DNA of 45,920 bases from Cupriavidus lacunae (GCF_003353055.1 NZ_QKWJ01000057.1:1941-47860), one strand, 5' to 3'. Numbered from the stretch's first letter, positions 1 through 7,512 are shown. The notes: a model not told the origin generated them from the letters alone. Translations and numbers: made by a program.

Positions 1-1
1 G

Positions 2-136
2 GCGGGCCTGATCCGCTACAGCCATGGGCATATTGCGGTACTCGACCGGATGGGCCTGGAACAACGAGTGTGTGAGTGCTACGCGGTCGTGAAGCGGGAG
101 TTCGATCGCTTGTTACCTGACCTGTCGGCGCCTTGA
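2..136 (+). CDS. Crp/Fnr-family transcriptional regulator, C-terminal fragment (cut by window edge)
   Basis: The open frame entering from the left edge encodes the last 44 residues of a protein and stops with TGA at 134-136. The peptide reads AGLIRYSHGHIAVLDRMGLE and then a segment containing CECYAVVKREFDRLL. I recognise this as the usual end of Crp/Fnr-type regulators in Burkholderiaceae, where the recognition helix of the winged helix-turn-helix is followed by GLIRYxRGHIxVLDRxGLE. The effector-binding domain lies outside the window, so no ligand can be named. There is no obvious partner downstream: the next start codon is over 400 bases away. Confidence 0.75.
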   Translation, partial: AGLIRYSHGHIAVLDRMGLEQRVCECYAVVKREFDRLLPDLSAP

Positions 137-567
137 GATCCGAAGCGGGATTTCGACCACTGCGCATGCCGGACAGCGGGGTAGCCGCTATAAAGTCGCA
201 ATGTCGTTATGTGCCTTGGCTCGCCGAAAGGTCGCCAACAGTGACATGACGCTCGGCCACCGGGCTCCGAATTGCGGTGCTGTCTTTCATCACGCAGCCC
301 CGACGGACCAAGGCTGACACCAACCCATGCTGAAGTCGGTACGCTGGCGGACAGGTAGGGACTTCACAAGCGCACAGGGAGGCGTACAGTCCGCGGAACT
401 TCTTCTCGGATTACCGTCTCGCCGCGCCCGGGGCGCAGGCGCCAGCCGGCACGCGCGACGAAGGCTATCTATCGGATTGTCCGTCGTCGTACCGACAGGA
501 AGGATTTCCGCTACTAATCTTCGATTGTGACAAGCAGATGCGTGTGAGGTCTCATCAAGGAGCCGTC
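137..567. other. 431-base gap with no supported gene
   Basis: No frame here has both a plausible start with a Shine-Dalgarno sequence and a recognisable product. The open frame on the plus strand from 327 to 530 is Arg/Ser-rich, has no ribosome-binding site and looks like a GC-rich shadow. I see no tRNA, no strong terminator and no clear sigma-70 promoter. The promoter of the small genes that begin at 568 presumably lies here. Confidence 0.5.
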
Positions 568-744
568 ATGAACCAAGCACAAATGCAGATCCGCCTCGAA
601 CGGGCAAAAAACAGGGTAAGGGAGATCATCGCCGCAGATTTGCTTGGCGAGACGGTGGATGCGAACGGTAAGCCCGCGCAAGCCATCGTCAGCAAGCCCG
701 TCGCGCATGATGATGCAAAGGAGAGAACTGTGGCGCTGCCATAG
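568..744 (+). CDS. Small hypothetical protein (58 aa)
   Basis: The start ATG at 568 is chosen over the in-frame start at 538 because AAGGAG lies seven bases upstream (557-562). The product is polar with no membrane segment; it starts MNQAQMQIRLERAKNRVREI, likely a helix, followed by a short hydrophobic stretch. I do not recognise the family. The next gene on the same strand starts 67 bases later, so the two may be co-transcribed. Size and composition suggest a small cytoplasmic protein. No function can be given. Confidence 0.55.
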   Translation: MNQAQMQIRLERAKNRVREIIAADLLGETVDANGKPAQAIVSKPVAHDDAKERTVALP

Positions 745-811
745 CACATTAGTGTTGGCCTTTGAGCGATATATCCAGATTGAAAGCGCGGACCGCTTCG
801 GGAGGCGCATC

Positions 812-1129
812 ATGATTCATCACAACACGGACCCCACGTTCCGAGGGCTTCCGCTCACCGCCGAGCAAGACGCGGAAATCCGTCACTACCTGAACAGGAA
901 GGCCAGGCTGGGCAAGCCATGGAATACTCCCGAGCTGCGCGGGATGCTTGAGGACATGCTGTTGCCGCCAAGTACCGAGGACGACAGCCAGAGCGATATC
1001 CCCGCCGAGGCATTGTCCGCCGCAGAACGCGCCACCGCGTTCGTCGACCAGGCCATGGAGCCAATCGAGGCCTACGAGGAACTGCACGCCGCGATGGAAG
1101 CCGAGAGCATGAAAGGGAATGCTCGCTGA
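812..1129 (+). CDS. Hypothetical protein (105 aa), conserved-looking orphan
   Basis: The ATG at 812 has GGAGG at 801-805, a good Shine-Dalgarno. The longer frame back to 644 overlaps the preceding small gene and is Arg/Ser/Met-rich there, so the short start is preferred. The protein is acidic and soluble. It contains the segment FRGLPLTAEQDAEIRHYLNR, then TPELRGMLEDML, and a helical Ala/Glu-rich tail. I believe I have seen proteins of this style annotated as hypothetical in Cupriavidus and Ralstonia, but I cannot name a domain. It probably forms a unit with the 58-aa gene at 568-744. Confidence 0.65.
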   Translation: MIHHNTDPTFRGLPLTAEQDAEIRHYLNRKARLGKPWNTPELRGMLEDMLLPPSTEDDSQSDIPAEALSAAERATAFVDQAMEPIEAYEELHAAMEAESMKGNAR

Positions 1130-1205
1130 GGTGAGTCCAGGCGCTGGTAGTGCCATATATGTGGTCGGCACCGGTGCGATATGACAAGCGTCTGAAAGAA
1201 GCAGG

Positions 1206-2060
1206 CTACTTGAGCGTGCGCTCGTACATGCCAGTGACGTCGTCCATCACCTGAAGAATTCGCTCGCTGGTCGTGGCAATGTTTCTCAACTGCTCCGCTC
1301 GACTGACGCCGGTTTGACTGAGTGCCTCTTTAAAGAACAGCCACTGAGAACCGGCAAGCTGCAGTTCACCTCGGATTGTTGCAGTGTTTTGTGGTGCGGA
1401 GGTCAGCAGTTCCTGCGCGGCGGCGAATTCCGTGGTGGCCGAGTCCAGTTCCTGTGTCATCTGTGGGGAGGTGATACCCCAGGCGCGTAACATGCTGATC
1501 TTGGCGATTCTCTGCGAGAGCATTCGCTGGCGGCCAGCAACGTTGATCAGCTTTGCCGTAGTGGTGCCGGAGAATCTCTCCAGCTGTACAGTACCTTGTT
1601 GTGCAAGCTTCAGTACCTCCTCGCTCATTCTTGCGATTGTCTTCCCGTTCTCGAGATTCGGCTCGCTGCTGGAGAGCAACTGCTTATAGGGAGTCCACGC
1701 CTGCTCGAGTCTCGCGTAGGTGTCCTTGATCTCCGGCGTCGGCGCGAACGCCTGCAGATCCATGAGTTGCTTATCGAAGAGCGCGACTGACTGCTCCAGG
1801 ATCCGCCTGGCTCGTTCGACTTCAACACCGAGGCCAGCCTGGCAATAGACCTTGGCCATGCGCTGGGACAGCATGCGCTGGCGGCCCGCCTTGTTGATGG
1901 CCGAGTTAATGGTCAGTGTTTCGGCCGAAGCGGATCCGGCGATGGCAAGCGCCAGGACGCTGTAGACGATCAGGAAAATGACACTGCGGTAACGTTTCAA
2001 GGCAGTCTCCGCATCAGTGTCCGACGGAATTTTTCTGCGCGCCGTTCGAACCAACGACAT
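1206..2060 (-). CDS. Exported protein with two PilJ-type (methyl-accepting transducer N-terminal) sensor domains
   Basis: The 284-aa product has a basic N-terminus and a hydrophobic segment at about residues 25-46 ending in SASA. This fits a signal peptide or uncleaved anchor, putting the rest in the periplasm. Two copies of the PilJ/NarX-type sensor motif follow: INKAGRQRMLSQRMAK (about 55-70) and INVAGRQRMLSQRIAK (about 172-187). Each is followed by long helices. This is the ligand-sensing four-helix fold known from type IV pili chemotaxis transducers (PilJ) and nitrate sensors. There is no HAMP, kinase or methyl-accepting domain, so the protein can sense or bind but not signal alone. Its start overlaps the end of the upstream gene by 47 bases, implying translational coupling. 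Inference: it is a periplasmic partner of the receptor-like protein encoded at 2014-2694. Confidence 0.8.
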   Translation of the reverse strand: MSLVRTARRKIPSDTDAETALKRYRSVIFLIVYSVLALAIAGSASAETLTINSAINKAGRQRMLSQRMAKVYCQAGLGVEVERARRILEQSVALFDKQLMDLQAFAPTPEIKDTYARLEQAWTPYKQLLSSSEPNLENGKTIARMSEEVLKLAQQGTVQLERFSGTTTAKLINVAGRQRMLSQRIAKISMLRAWGITSPQMTQELDSATTEFAAAQELLTSAPQNTATIRGELQLAGSQWLFFKEALSQTGVSRAEQLRNIATTSERILQVMDDVTGMYERTLK

Positions 2061-2694
2061 GGCGGATCAACTGATCCATTTCCTTGATGATGCCCGCAAG
2101 CACTTCCGTGATCACCGAGAACTCCCTGCCGTGCTGCCCGGCCCGCGCGGCCGAGATGCGCCCATTCATTGCGACGATGTTCGCCTGCATGGAAATGCCG
2201 CTGAGGCGCTCGACGAGGTCGGTCTGGCGCTTGCAAACCGAGACCTCGCAACGGTGCATTTCCTCCTGATAGGCCTGCGTAACGGCCTGCAGCAGTTCAA
2301 GTATTGGTGTGGCCTGCGCGACCAGGGCGTCGATCGCTGAGGCACGCCGGCTGGTGTCGGCGGCCGGTGCGTCTGTCGCCGTCCTGACCTGGTCAATAAA
2401 TTCGCGGATACGTGCATCGGCCCGCGCATTGCCAAAGTACAACTGCTGCAAGGCGCCGGAGAATACGCCGGGCAACTGCTTATTGCCCTTCACCAGATCC
2501 GAATGCGCGGACTCGAACATCGCCAGGCACGTCCGGACGATATCGAGCGCGGCAGGATCGCCGCGCGAAGCGAGCAGCATATGAAGCACGATCCGTTGCG
2601 ACAGCATGCGCTGCCTTCCGGACAAGTTGATCAACGTACCGATGGTCTCGGCCGACACGTCGGCCTGGGATAGCGGGGTAGTGGAAGCGTTCAT
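2014..2694 (-). CDS. Soluble PilJ-domain protein with a degenerate methyl-accepting signalling hairpin
   Basis: The 226-aa product (counted from the ATG at 2694; an in-frame ATG at 2733 is also possible) begins with one PilJ-type motif, INLSGRQRMLSQRIV. It continues as helical sequence and ends with a segment resembling the tip of a chemoreceptor signalling hairpin: ISMQANIVAMNGRISAARAG followed by QHGREFSVITEV. In canonical receptors this region reads roughly [20 protein letters not shown]. Here the tip residues differ and the long flanking coiled coils are missing. There is no membrane segment, so it should be cytoplasmic. The gene precedes and overlaps the exported double-PilJ gene. Inference: a minimal, unusual sensory pair rather than a full chemoreceptor. 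Whether it binds CheA/CheW cannot be judged from sequence. Confidence 0.75.
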   Translation of the reverse strand: MNASTTPLSQADVSAETIGTLINLSGRQRMLSQRIVLHMLLASRGDPAALDIVRTCLAMFESAHSDLVKGNKQLPGVFSGALQQLYFGNARADARIREFIDQVRTATDAPAADTSRRASAIDALVAQATPILELLQAVTQAYQEEMHRCEVSVCKRQTDLVERLSGISMQANIVAMNGRISAARAGQHGREFSVITEVLAGIIKEMDQLIRHVVGSNGAQKNSVGH

Positions 2695-3081
2695 GCGATG
2701 CCTTGCGGGGGAGTGTCGACGCAGACGTGTCATCGCGACCTGTCAAATTGTTTCCAGGCCGCTGGCCTGTGTACCCAAACGCAATATGTGTGCCATACCT
2801 CACGCGAGGCGCGGCGGGGCTGACACGCAAGGCTCAACGGGCCCAGTGCACTAATCTGGTGCCTGATGTGCATAACGATGCGTGCGTCGGCGTCATTGGT
2901 GACGCGAGTTACGGTCCAGGATGTAATCGGGGGCGCACTTAAGCAAAGCTCCGCCTGAAACAAGGCCTGGACGGCTTCGCTAGAATAGGCGCATCGACCG
3001 TGTTGACACACGAGTGTATGGATTGCGGCGGGTCAGAGGATCGCGGCGGTGCCTTTGCGATCGGTTTTCCTGTGCCCCCAT
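2695..3081. other. 387-base intergenic region upstream of the PilJ pair and the small exported protein
   Basis: This region lies between divergently read genes and should hold both promoters. Open frames on both strands (for example plus 2703-2942) are short, lack Shine-Dalgarno sequences and look like GC-rich shadows. I see a TTGACA hexamer at 3003-3008 but no convincing minus-10 at the right spacing. No RNA gene was recognised. Confidence 0.4.
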
Positions 3082-3345
3082 ATGAAGTTGAAAATGATAA
3101 AGACGAAAATCTCGATCATGGCGTTCGTGCTTGCCGCCATCAGTTCGTTGGCGCATGCGAGCCTGGCCACGGATGCCCGGGCCTTCAAAGAAGGCGTCAA
3201 GACAGCAGGAAAGAAGACCGGCCATGCTGTGCGCGATGCCGCGTACGCAGTGGGCCGTGGTGCGAAGGAGGCCGGCCACACCGTGGCTGACGCAACAAAG
3301 CACGGCTATCACGCGACGAAACGGGCGGTGAAAGGGCACGAATAG
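3082..3345 (+). CDS. Small secreted Lys/Ala/His-rich helical protein (87 aa)
   Basis: The product has a signal peptide (roughly residues 5-27, IKTKISIMAFVLAAISSLAHA). The mature part is about 60 residues of repeating amphipathic helix with pieces such as GVKTAGKKTGHAVRDAA, GRGAKEAGHTVADATK and HGYHATKRAV. The repeat spacing is about eleven residues with conserved G and H/K, like small apolipoprotein-type or stress-associated helical proteins. Start choice is uncertain: ATG at 3082 or 3094 both lack a strong Shine-Dalgarno, and 3049 would add a poor N-terminus. No family name can be given with confidence. It stands alone, followed by two hairpins at 3433-3487. Confidence 0.6.
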   Translation: MKLKMIKTKISIMAFVLAAISSLAHASLATDARAFKEGVKTAGKKTGHAVRDAAYAVGRGAKEAGHTVADATKHGYHATKRAVKGHE

Positions 3346-3432
3346 AGGTCACGACCCGCTGACGATCCTTATGCCGGATACACAACGACATCACACCGCA
3401 CTGCTGTCAGCTCGGGCGCGCCATTTAGTGAA

Positions 3433-3487
3433 GCCCGGCGTAAGCCGGGCGGTCCTGGAGGCGGACGCCTGCGGCTGATCCGCAGGC
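3433..3487. terminator. Two tandem GC-rich hairpins between convergent genes
   Basis: A 7-bp stem GCCCGGC/GCCGGGC with loop GTAA lies at 3433-3450. An 8-bp stem GCCTGCGG/CCGCAGGC with loop CTGAT lies at 3467-3487. They sit between the end of the small plus-strand gene (3345) and the end of the minus-strand Bug gene (3536). Neither has a U-tract, so they are either weak terminators or transcript-end stabilisers. The position fits shared termination of two convergent genes. Confidence 0.5.
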
Positions 3488-3535
3488 ATCGTGACCGTCT
3501 GCGGTGTTCCCCGGATCAGCAGAACCGGCGGGCCT

Positions 3536-4495
3536 TCAATCTGCCGTCGCCCCCGACCGCTTCACCACCGTCGCCCATTTCCGAATCTCGCTATCCACAA
3601 ACTTGCCCGTCTCGACTGGCGTCATCGGCATCGGCTCCGACCCTCGCTCGGTAATGAACTTGTGTAGATCAGGCGATTGCAGCGCCTTCACCGTCTCCGC
3701 ATTGAGCTGCTTGACGATGGAAGGCGGCGTGCCAGCGGGCGCCATCATCACCGCCCATCCAAGCGCCTCGAAACCCGGCACGCCTTCTTCACGCACAGTC
3801 GGCACCGACTGCAATTGCGGCACACGCTTTGACGTGGTTACGGCCAGCGGCACGGCCTTGTTGGTCTGGATCAGCGGCATGGCGGCGGTTACGGAATCGA
3901 CCATCAGCGGAATCTGATTGCCCAGGAAGTCCGCCTGCGCGGGGCCGCTGCCCTTGTAGGGGATATGCACGATAAACACGCCGGTCTGAGCCTTAAGCAT
4001 TTCCGCGGACAGGTGCTGGGTGCCGCCGATACCGGCGCTGGCGTAGCTGTACTTGCCCGGTGCGGCCTTGGCTTTGGCGATCAGGTCGCGCAATGAGGTG
4101 AAGCCCGATTGCGGCGTGGCCAGGAAAACCAACGGCACCGAGAACACACCCGAGATCGGCGCGAAATCCTGGCGCGGATCGTAGTTGACCTTCTTGTAAA
4201 GCGTCTGGTTGATGGCCATCGCGCTGCCGCCCATGACAAGCGTGTAGCCATCGGCCGGGGCTTTCGCGGCCACTTCCATGCCGATGTTGCCGCCGGCGCC
4301 GGCGCGGTTCTCCACCACGATTGACTGACCGAGTTGCCTGCCGAGCTTTTCGGCCAGGGCGCGCGCGAAGATGTCTGTGGCCTGTCCGGGCGGGAACGGC
4401 ACGATCAGCTTGATGGGGCGGTCCGGATAGGCGGCGTGGGCGGTGCTGGCGCTGGCCAGCAGCAGCGCAGCAAAGAGGTTGCTCGACAGCTTCAA
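3536..4495 (-). CDS. Bug/TctC-family periplasmic tricarboxylate-type substrate-binding protein
   Basis: The 319-aa product has a signal peptide ending at about residue 21 (ASTAHA), then AYPDRPIKLIVPFPPGQATD and VVENRAGAGGNIG, the hallmark motifs of the Bug receptor family. These bind carboxylates and similar small ligands and feed tripartite tricarboxylate transporters or act as sensors. The start codon is TTG (4493-4495 read on the minus strand), supported by the Shine-Dalgarno GAGGAGA just upstream and by the correct length of the signal peptide. No TctA or TctB membrane subunits lie nearby, so it is an orphan receptor like many in Bordetella and Cupriavidus. The ligand is unknown. It has its own upstream space and may be transcribed together with the small genes at 4597-5076, which read the same way. 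Confidence 0.9.
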   Translation of the reverse strand: MKLSSNLFAALLLASASTAHAAYPDRPIKLIVPFPPGQATDIFARALAEKLGRQLGQSIVVENRAGAGGNIGMEVAAKAPADGYTLVMGGSAMAINQTLYKKVNYDPRQDFAPISGVFSVPLVFLATPQSGFTSLRDLIAKAKAAPGKYSYASAGIGGTQHLSAEMLKAQTGVFIVHIPYKGSGPAQADFLGNQIPLMVDSVTAAMPLIQTNKAVPLAVTTSKRVPQLQSVPTVREEGVPGFEALGWAVMMAPAGTPPSIVKQLNAETVKALQSPDLHKFITERGSEPMPMTPVETGKFVDSEIRKWATVVKRSGATAD

Positions 4496-4596
4496 CGGAA
4501 TCTCCTCAAATGATTGTCGATGACGTGACGTCTCTCGATGGCGTCTTGAGGTGAGATTCTACGCCCGCCCTTATGGGCCGGCGATCCCGCGATGGT

Positions 4597-4776
4597 TCAC
4601 GCGTGCAAGCGTGCCAGCGCCGCCGGGTAGCACGAGTACCGGCAGTCGCTGTGCCTGAATGCGCCGAGCGGTCCCGTTCCGGCACTGTCTTCAAACGAGC
4701 TGGTCTCACTGATGAGGAACGCCGCGGCGAGCGCGGCGGCGATTACGCCGAAGGCGTAGACAAGCCTGGTGTTCAT
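4597..4776 (-). CDS. Small single-pass membrane protein (59 aa)
   Basis: The frame runs from ATG at 4776, with AAGG eight bases upstream, to TGA at 4597-4599. The product begins MNTRLVYAFGVIAAALAAAF, a typical single membrane anchor or signal sequence. It is followed by a short polar tail containing two close cysteines (DCRYSC) that could form a disulfide if the tail is exported. It lies 51 bases after the double-glycine leader peptide gene on the same strand, so the two are likely one transcript. I do not recognise a family. Coupling to a secreted peptide would fit an immunity or accessory role, but that is only inference. Confidence 0.5.
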   Translation of the reverse strand: MNTRLVYAFGVIAAALAAAFLISETSSFEDSAGTGPLGAFRHSDCRYSCYPAALARLHA

Positions 4777-4827
4777 GGCTGCCTTTCTTGAGAGGGCGAG
4801 GGCTTTCGCGACAGAAACGCTTTCTGG

Positions 4828-5076
4828 TCAGAGTGGCACTACCTTTGGTGACTCAGGCGAGAAGGGAGGGCCGTAGAAGACCGGTGGCCGGTAGCCCCCT
4901 GGAAGCCCGGGAAGCTCGCGTAGCAGCCGTGCCAGTCCCGGCGGGAGGCCAGGGTCCGGATTCCGGATGGTTAGCGGCTCGTCATCCATATAGCCCTTGC
5001 CGCCAGCCAGCGCGGCCCTGGCGGCCAGGTCAAGCTCGCGCACCTGTGGCAGGTTGTTGATGGTCAGCGTAGACAT
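4828..5076 (-). CDS. Small peptide with a double-glycine-type leader (82 aa)
   Basis: ATG at 5076 is chosen because AAGGAG lies six bases upstream. The longer frame back to 5223 is Arg-rich and has no ribosome-binding site. The N-terminus reads MSTLTINNLPQVRELDLAAR and then AALAGGKG. This matches the leader pattern of small proteobacterial peptides of the type TIxDLxxxxELDxxAMxxVxGG, which precede a Gly-Gly cleavage point used by C39-type peptidase exporters. The remaining roughly 54 residues are rich in Pro, Gly and Leu (NPDPGLPPGLARLLRELPG, then GGYRPPVFYGPP) with no cysteine. No exporter or modifying enzyme is visible in the window. Reading it as a secreted signalling or bacteriocin-like peptide is inference from the leader. 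Confidence 0.6.
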   Translation of the reverse strand: MSTLTINNLPQVRELDLAARAALAGGKGYMDDEPLTIRNPDPGLPPGLARLLRELPGLPGGYRPPVFYGPPFSPESPKVVPL

Positions 5077-5483
5077 GTGCATCTCCTTGAGTCGTGATGG
5101 CAGGACGAACGGCGGATGGCGCGTTCGTCCTTCACTACGCACTGGCCGTGCCAAGGGAAAACGGCATGCGGAGTGCACGGCAGGGCGCAGGACCGGAGCA
5201 AACAGACGGCGGGCGGCCAACACCCGGAGAGAAACGTTGGCTGCGGTCGAACGGGCGGCGTCTCAGTCCTTCACATGCACGGCCTAGGCGTTTACCCCGG
5301 AGCGAATCCATTCACCGTGTAAGTCGTGGGTAAGGGGCGCCGTTTACCTTGTCAGTACGGATTTCGGATGACGCCCGCGCACATTCGCCTGTCGCCGCAG
5401 AGCGCTTGGGAGGACGACGATCGCATGGGGCACGGCACCGGCTGCATCCGGCAACGCCAGGACATGAACGGCAGGAGACAGAG
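5077..5483. other. 407-base divergent intergenic region between the GG-leader peptide and the DUF485 gene
   Basis: It should carry the promoters of both directions. A 9-bp dyad at 5102-5131 is the only clear structure. The motif GTTTACC occurs twice on the plus strand (near 5289 and 5342), about 53 bases apart, which may or may not matter. Open frames here are Arg-rich shadows. The frame of the DUF485 gene is open back to 5349 but has no start with a good Shine-Dalgarno before 5484. Confidence 0.4.
5102..5131 (-). promoter_or_regulatory. Leader hairpin or operator dyad upstream of the GG-leader peptide gene
   Basis: AGGACGAAC at 5102-5110 and GTTCGTCCT at 5123-5131 form a perfect 9-bp inverted repeat with a 12-base spacer. 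It ends 26 bases upstream of the peptide start codon on the minus strand. It could be a 5' leader hairpin that controls translation or an operator for a dimeric regulator. It has no U-tract after it in the direction of the peptide gene, so a terminator is unlikely. Confidence 0.45.
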
Positions 5484-5789
5484 ATGAATGAAGATCTGGT
5501 CGCAAGACTGAAGGCAAATCCCCGATATCACGAGCTTGTCCGCAAGCGCTCAAGGCTTGGATGGTCGCTGACCGCGATCATGCTTGTTATCTACTACGGA
5601 TATGTCCTGTTGATTGCCTTCGACAAGGAGTTGCTTGCCACGAAGATGGGAAGTGGGGTGATGACGTGGGGCATGCCGATCGGCCTGTTCGTGATCGTTT
5701 TCACCATTGCCATCACCGGTTTCTATGTACGCCATGCCAACGACTCGTACGACAAGCTGACCGAGCAGATCAAGCGGGAGGTGGCATGA
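5484..5789 (+). CDS. yjcH: DUF485 inner-membrane protein (YjcH type), partner of ActP
   Basis: The 101-aa protein has two membrane segments, SLTAIMLVIYYGYVLLIAF (about 30-50) and MPIGLFVIVFTIAITGFYV (about 65-85). A short charged N-terminus begins MNEDLVARLKANPRYHELVR, the typical opening of DUF485 proteins. ATG at 5484 has GGAGA shortly upstream (5474-5478). Its last codons overlap the actP start by four bases (ATGA at 5786-5789), the usual yjcH-actP arrangement, so the two proteins are translationally coupled. DUF485 proteins are presumed helpers of the acetate symporter. Their exact role is not settled. Confidence 0.92.
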   Translation: MNEDLVARLKANPRYHELVRKRSRLGWSLTAIMLVIYYGYVLLIAFDKELLATKMGSGVMTWGMPIGLFVIVFTIAITGFYVRHANDSYDKLTEQIKREVA

Positions 5790-7447
5790 AAGCGAATCAC
5801 GCAATCGTTGCCTGCGCGGCGCTGCTTCTGTCAGGGGCCTCGCTCGCGGCCGGTGGAGACCTTGGGCAGGCGGTGCGGCAGCCGACCAACTGGACCGCAA
5901 TCGGGATGTTCGTCGTGTTTGTCATCGGCACGCTGTTCATTACCAAGTGGGCGGCATCGAAGACAAAGTCGGCAGCGGCGTTCTACACGGGGGGAGGTGG
6001 CATCACCGGCTTCCAGAACGGCCTGGCGATCGCCGGCGACTACATGTCGGCGGCGTCTTTTCTCGGCATTTCGGCGGCAGTCTTCACCAATGGCTATGAC
6101 GGGCTGATCTATTCCATCGGCTTCCTCGTCGGTTGGCCGATTGTCACCTTCCTGATGGCGGAGCGGCTGCGCAACCTTGGCCGGTTCACGTTCGCCGACG
6201 TTGCGGCATACCGCTTCAAACAGGGGCCGATCCGCGCGTTTGCGGCGTCGGGAACGCTGGTGGTGGTTGCCTTCTACCTGATTGCGCAGATGGTCGGCGC
6301 CGGGCAACTGATCAAGCTGCTGTTCGGGCTGGAGTACTGGATCGCGGTGGTCATCGTCGGCACGCTCATGATGGTGTACGTCCTGTTCGGCGGCATGACC
6401 GCAACCACGTGGGTACAGATCATCAAGGCCTGCCTGCTGCTGGGCGGAGCGTCGTTCATGGCCTTCATGGTGCTGGCCCAGTTCCACTTCAGCCCTGAGG
6501 CCCTGTTTGCGAAAGCCGTCGAGGTGCACGCCAAGAAGGACTCCATCATGAGTCCCGGCAACTTCATCAAGGACCCCATCTCGGCAATCTCGTTTGGCAT
6601 TGCCCTGATGTTCGGCACGGCTGGCCTGCCGCACATCCTGATGCGCTTCTTCACCGTGCCCAACGCCAAGGAAGCGCGCAAGTCGGTGTTCTGGGCGACC
6701 ACCTGGATCGGTTACTTCTACATCCTGACCTTTATCATCGGGTTCGGCGCGATCGTGCTGGTAGGAACGAACGCGAGCTTTCAGGATGGCAGCGGCAAGC
6801 TGCTTGGCGGCGTCAATATGGCGGCGGTACATCTTGCCAGCGCGGTGGGCGGGAACGCATTTCTCGGCTTTATCTCGGCGGTGGCGTTTGCAACCATCCT
6901 GGCCGTCGTTGCCGGCCTGACACTTGCCGGCGCATCTGCCGTTTCGCACGACCTCTATGCAACGGTATTCAAGCATGGCAATGCAAGCAGCCGCGACGAA
7001 CTGCGGGTATCGCGTATCACGACCGTCATCCTCGGCCTGGTCGCGGTGGTGCTTGGCATCGTCTTCGAGAAGCAGAACATTGCGTTCATGGTGTCGCTTG
7101 CCTTCGCTGTTGCGGCCTCGGCCAACTTCCCGGTGCTGTTCATGTCGGTGCTATGGAAGGGTTGCACCACGCGAGGCGCGACCATAGGCGGGTTCCTGGG
7201 GCTGTTGTCGGCCGTGATTCTCACCATCCTGTCGCAGGCGGTCTGGGTCGACGTGTTCCACTTCAAGAGCGCGCCGTTCCCCTACACGTCCCCGGCATTG
7301 TTTTCGATGACGATCGGCTTCCTTGGCATCTGGCTCGTCTCGATCACCGACCAGTCGGCAAGGGCGCGCGTGGACAAGGCTGGCTTTGAAGCCCAGGAAC
7401 TGCGCTCCGAAACAGGGATCGGGGCAGTGGAGGCAGCGGGCCATTGA
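5786..7447 (+). CDS. actP: Cation/acetate symporter ActP (sodium:solute symporter family)
   Basis: The 553-aa product has an N-terminal signal sequence (about residues 1-22, ending SLAAG) and about a dozen membrane helices. It shows typical SSS-family features: AFYTGGGGITGFQNGLAIAG near the start, MSAASFLG, and GTAGLPHILMRFFTVP in the middle. The family takes up acetate and other short monocarboxylates with Na+ or H+ across the inner membrane. ATG at 5786 overlaps the DUF485 gene. The longer open frame upstream is a shadow of that gene. A hairpin at 7458-7478 follows the stop closely, and an IS630 element begins a few bases later. No acetyl-CoA synthetase gene is in the window. Confidence 0.93.
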   Translation: MKANHAIVACAALLLSGASLAAGGDLGQAVRQPTNWTAIGMFVVFVIGTLFITKWAASKTKSAAAFYTGGGGITGFQNGLAIAGDYMSAASFLGISAAVFTNGYDGLIYSIGFLVGWPIVTFLMAERLRNLGRFTFADVAAYRFKQGPIRAFAASGTLVVVAFYLIAQMVGAGQLIKLLFGLEYWIAVVIVGTLMMVYVLFGGMTATTWVQIIKACLLLGGASFMAFMVLAQFHFSPEALFAKAVEVHAKKDSIMSPGNFIKDPISAISFGIALMFGTAGLPHILMRFFTVPNAKEARKSVFWATTWIGYFYILTFIIGFGAIVLVGTNASFQDGSGKLLGGVNMAAVHLASAVGGNAFLGFISAVAFATILAVVAGLTLAGASAVSHDLYATVFKHGNASSRDELRVSRITTVILGLVAVVLGIVFEKQNIAFMVSLAFAVAASANFPVLFMSVLWKGCTTRGATIGGFLGLLSAVILTILSQAVWVDVFHFKSAPFPYTSPALFSMTIGFLGIWLVSITDQSARARVDKAGFEAQELRSETGIGAVEAAGH

Positions 7448-7457
7448 TGGAAGCCAC

Positions 7458-7478
7458 GGAGGATCCATGTGATCCTCC
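7458..7478 (+). terminator. Hairpin after actP, probable transcript end
   Basis: GGAGGATC at 7458-7465 pairs with GATCCTCC at 7471-7478 across the five-base loop CATGT. It lies 11 bases after the actP stop codon. There is no U-tract, and the IS630 element begins five bases downstream, so any original tail could have been displaced by the insertion. Confidence 0.55.
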
Positions 7479-7482
7479 ATGT

Positions 7483-7512
7483 TACTCAGCAGTCCCAAAT
7501 ATATGCGACAGA
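7483..7512 (+). repeat. Left terminal inverted repeat of the IS630 element
   Basis: It begins TACTCAGCAGTC and ends GCGACAGA. It contains the transposase stop codon (7486-7488), so the gene ends inside the repeat. Confidence 0.75.

Noticed and set aside
644..811. Upstream extension of the 105-aa gene
   Set aside because: It overlaps the 58-aa gene, is Arg/Met/Ser-rich and lacks a ribosome-binding site. ATG 812 has GGAGG at good distance.
5831..6976. 381-codon minus-strand open frame opposite actP
   Set aside because: It is an Arg/His/Asp-rich shadow of the actP coding sequence with no motif of its own.
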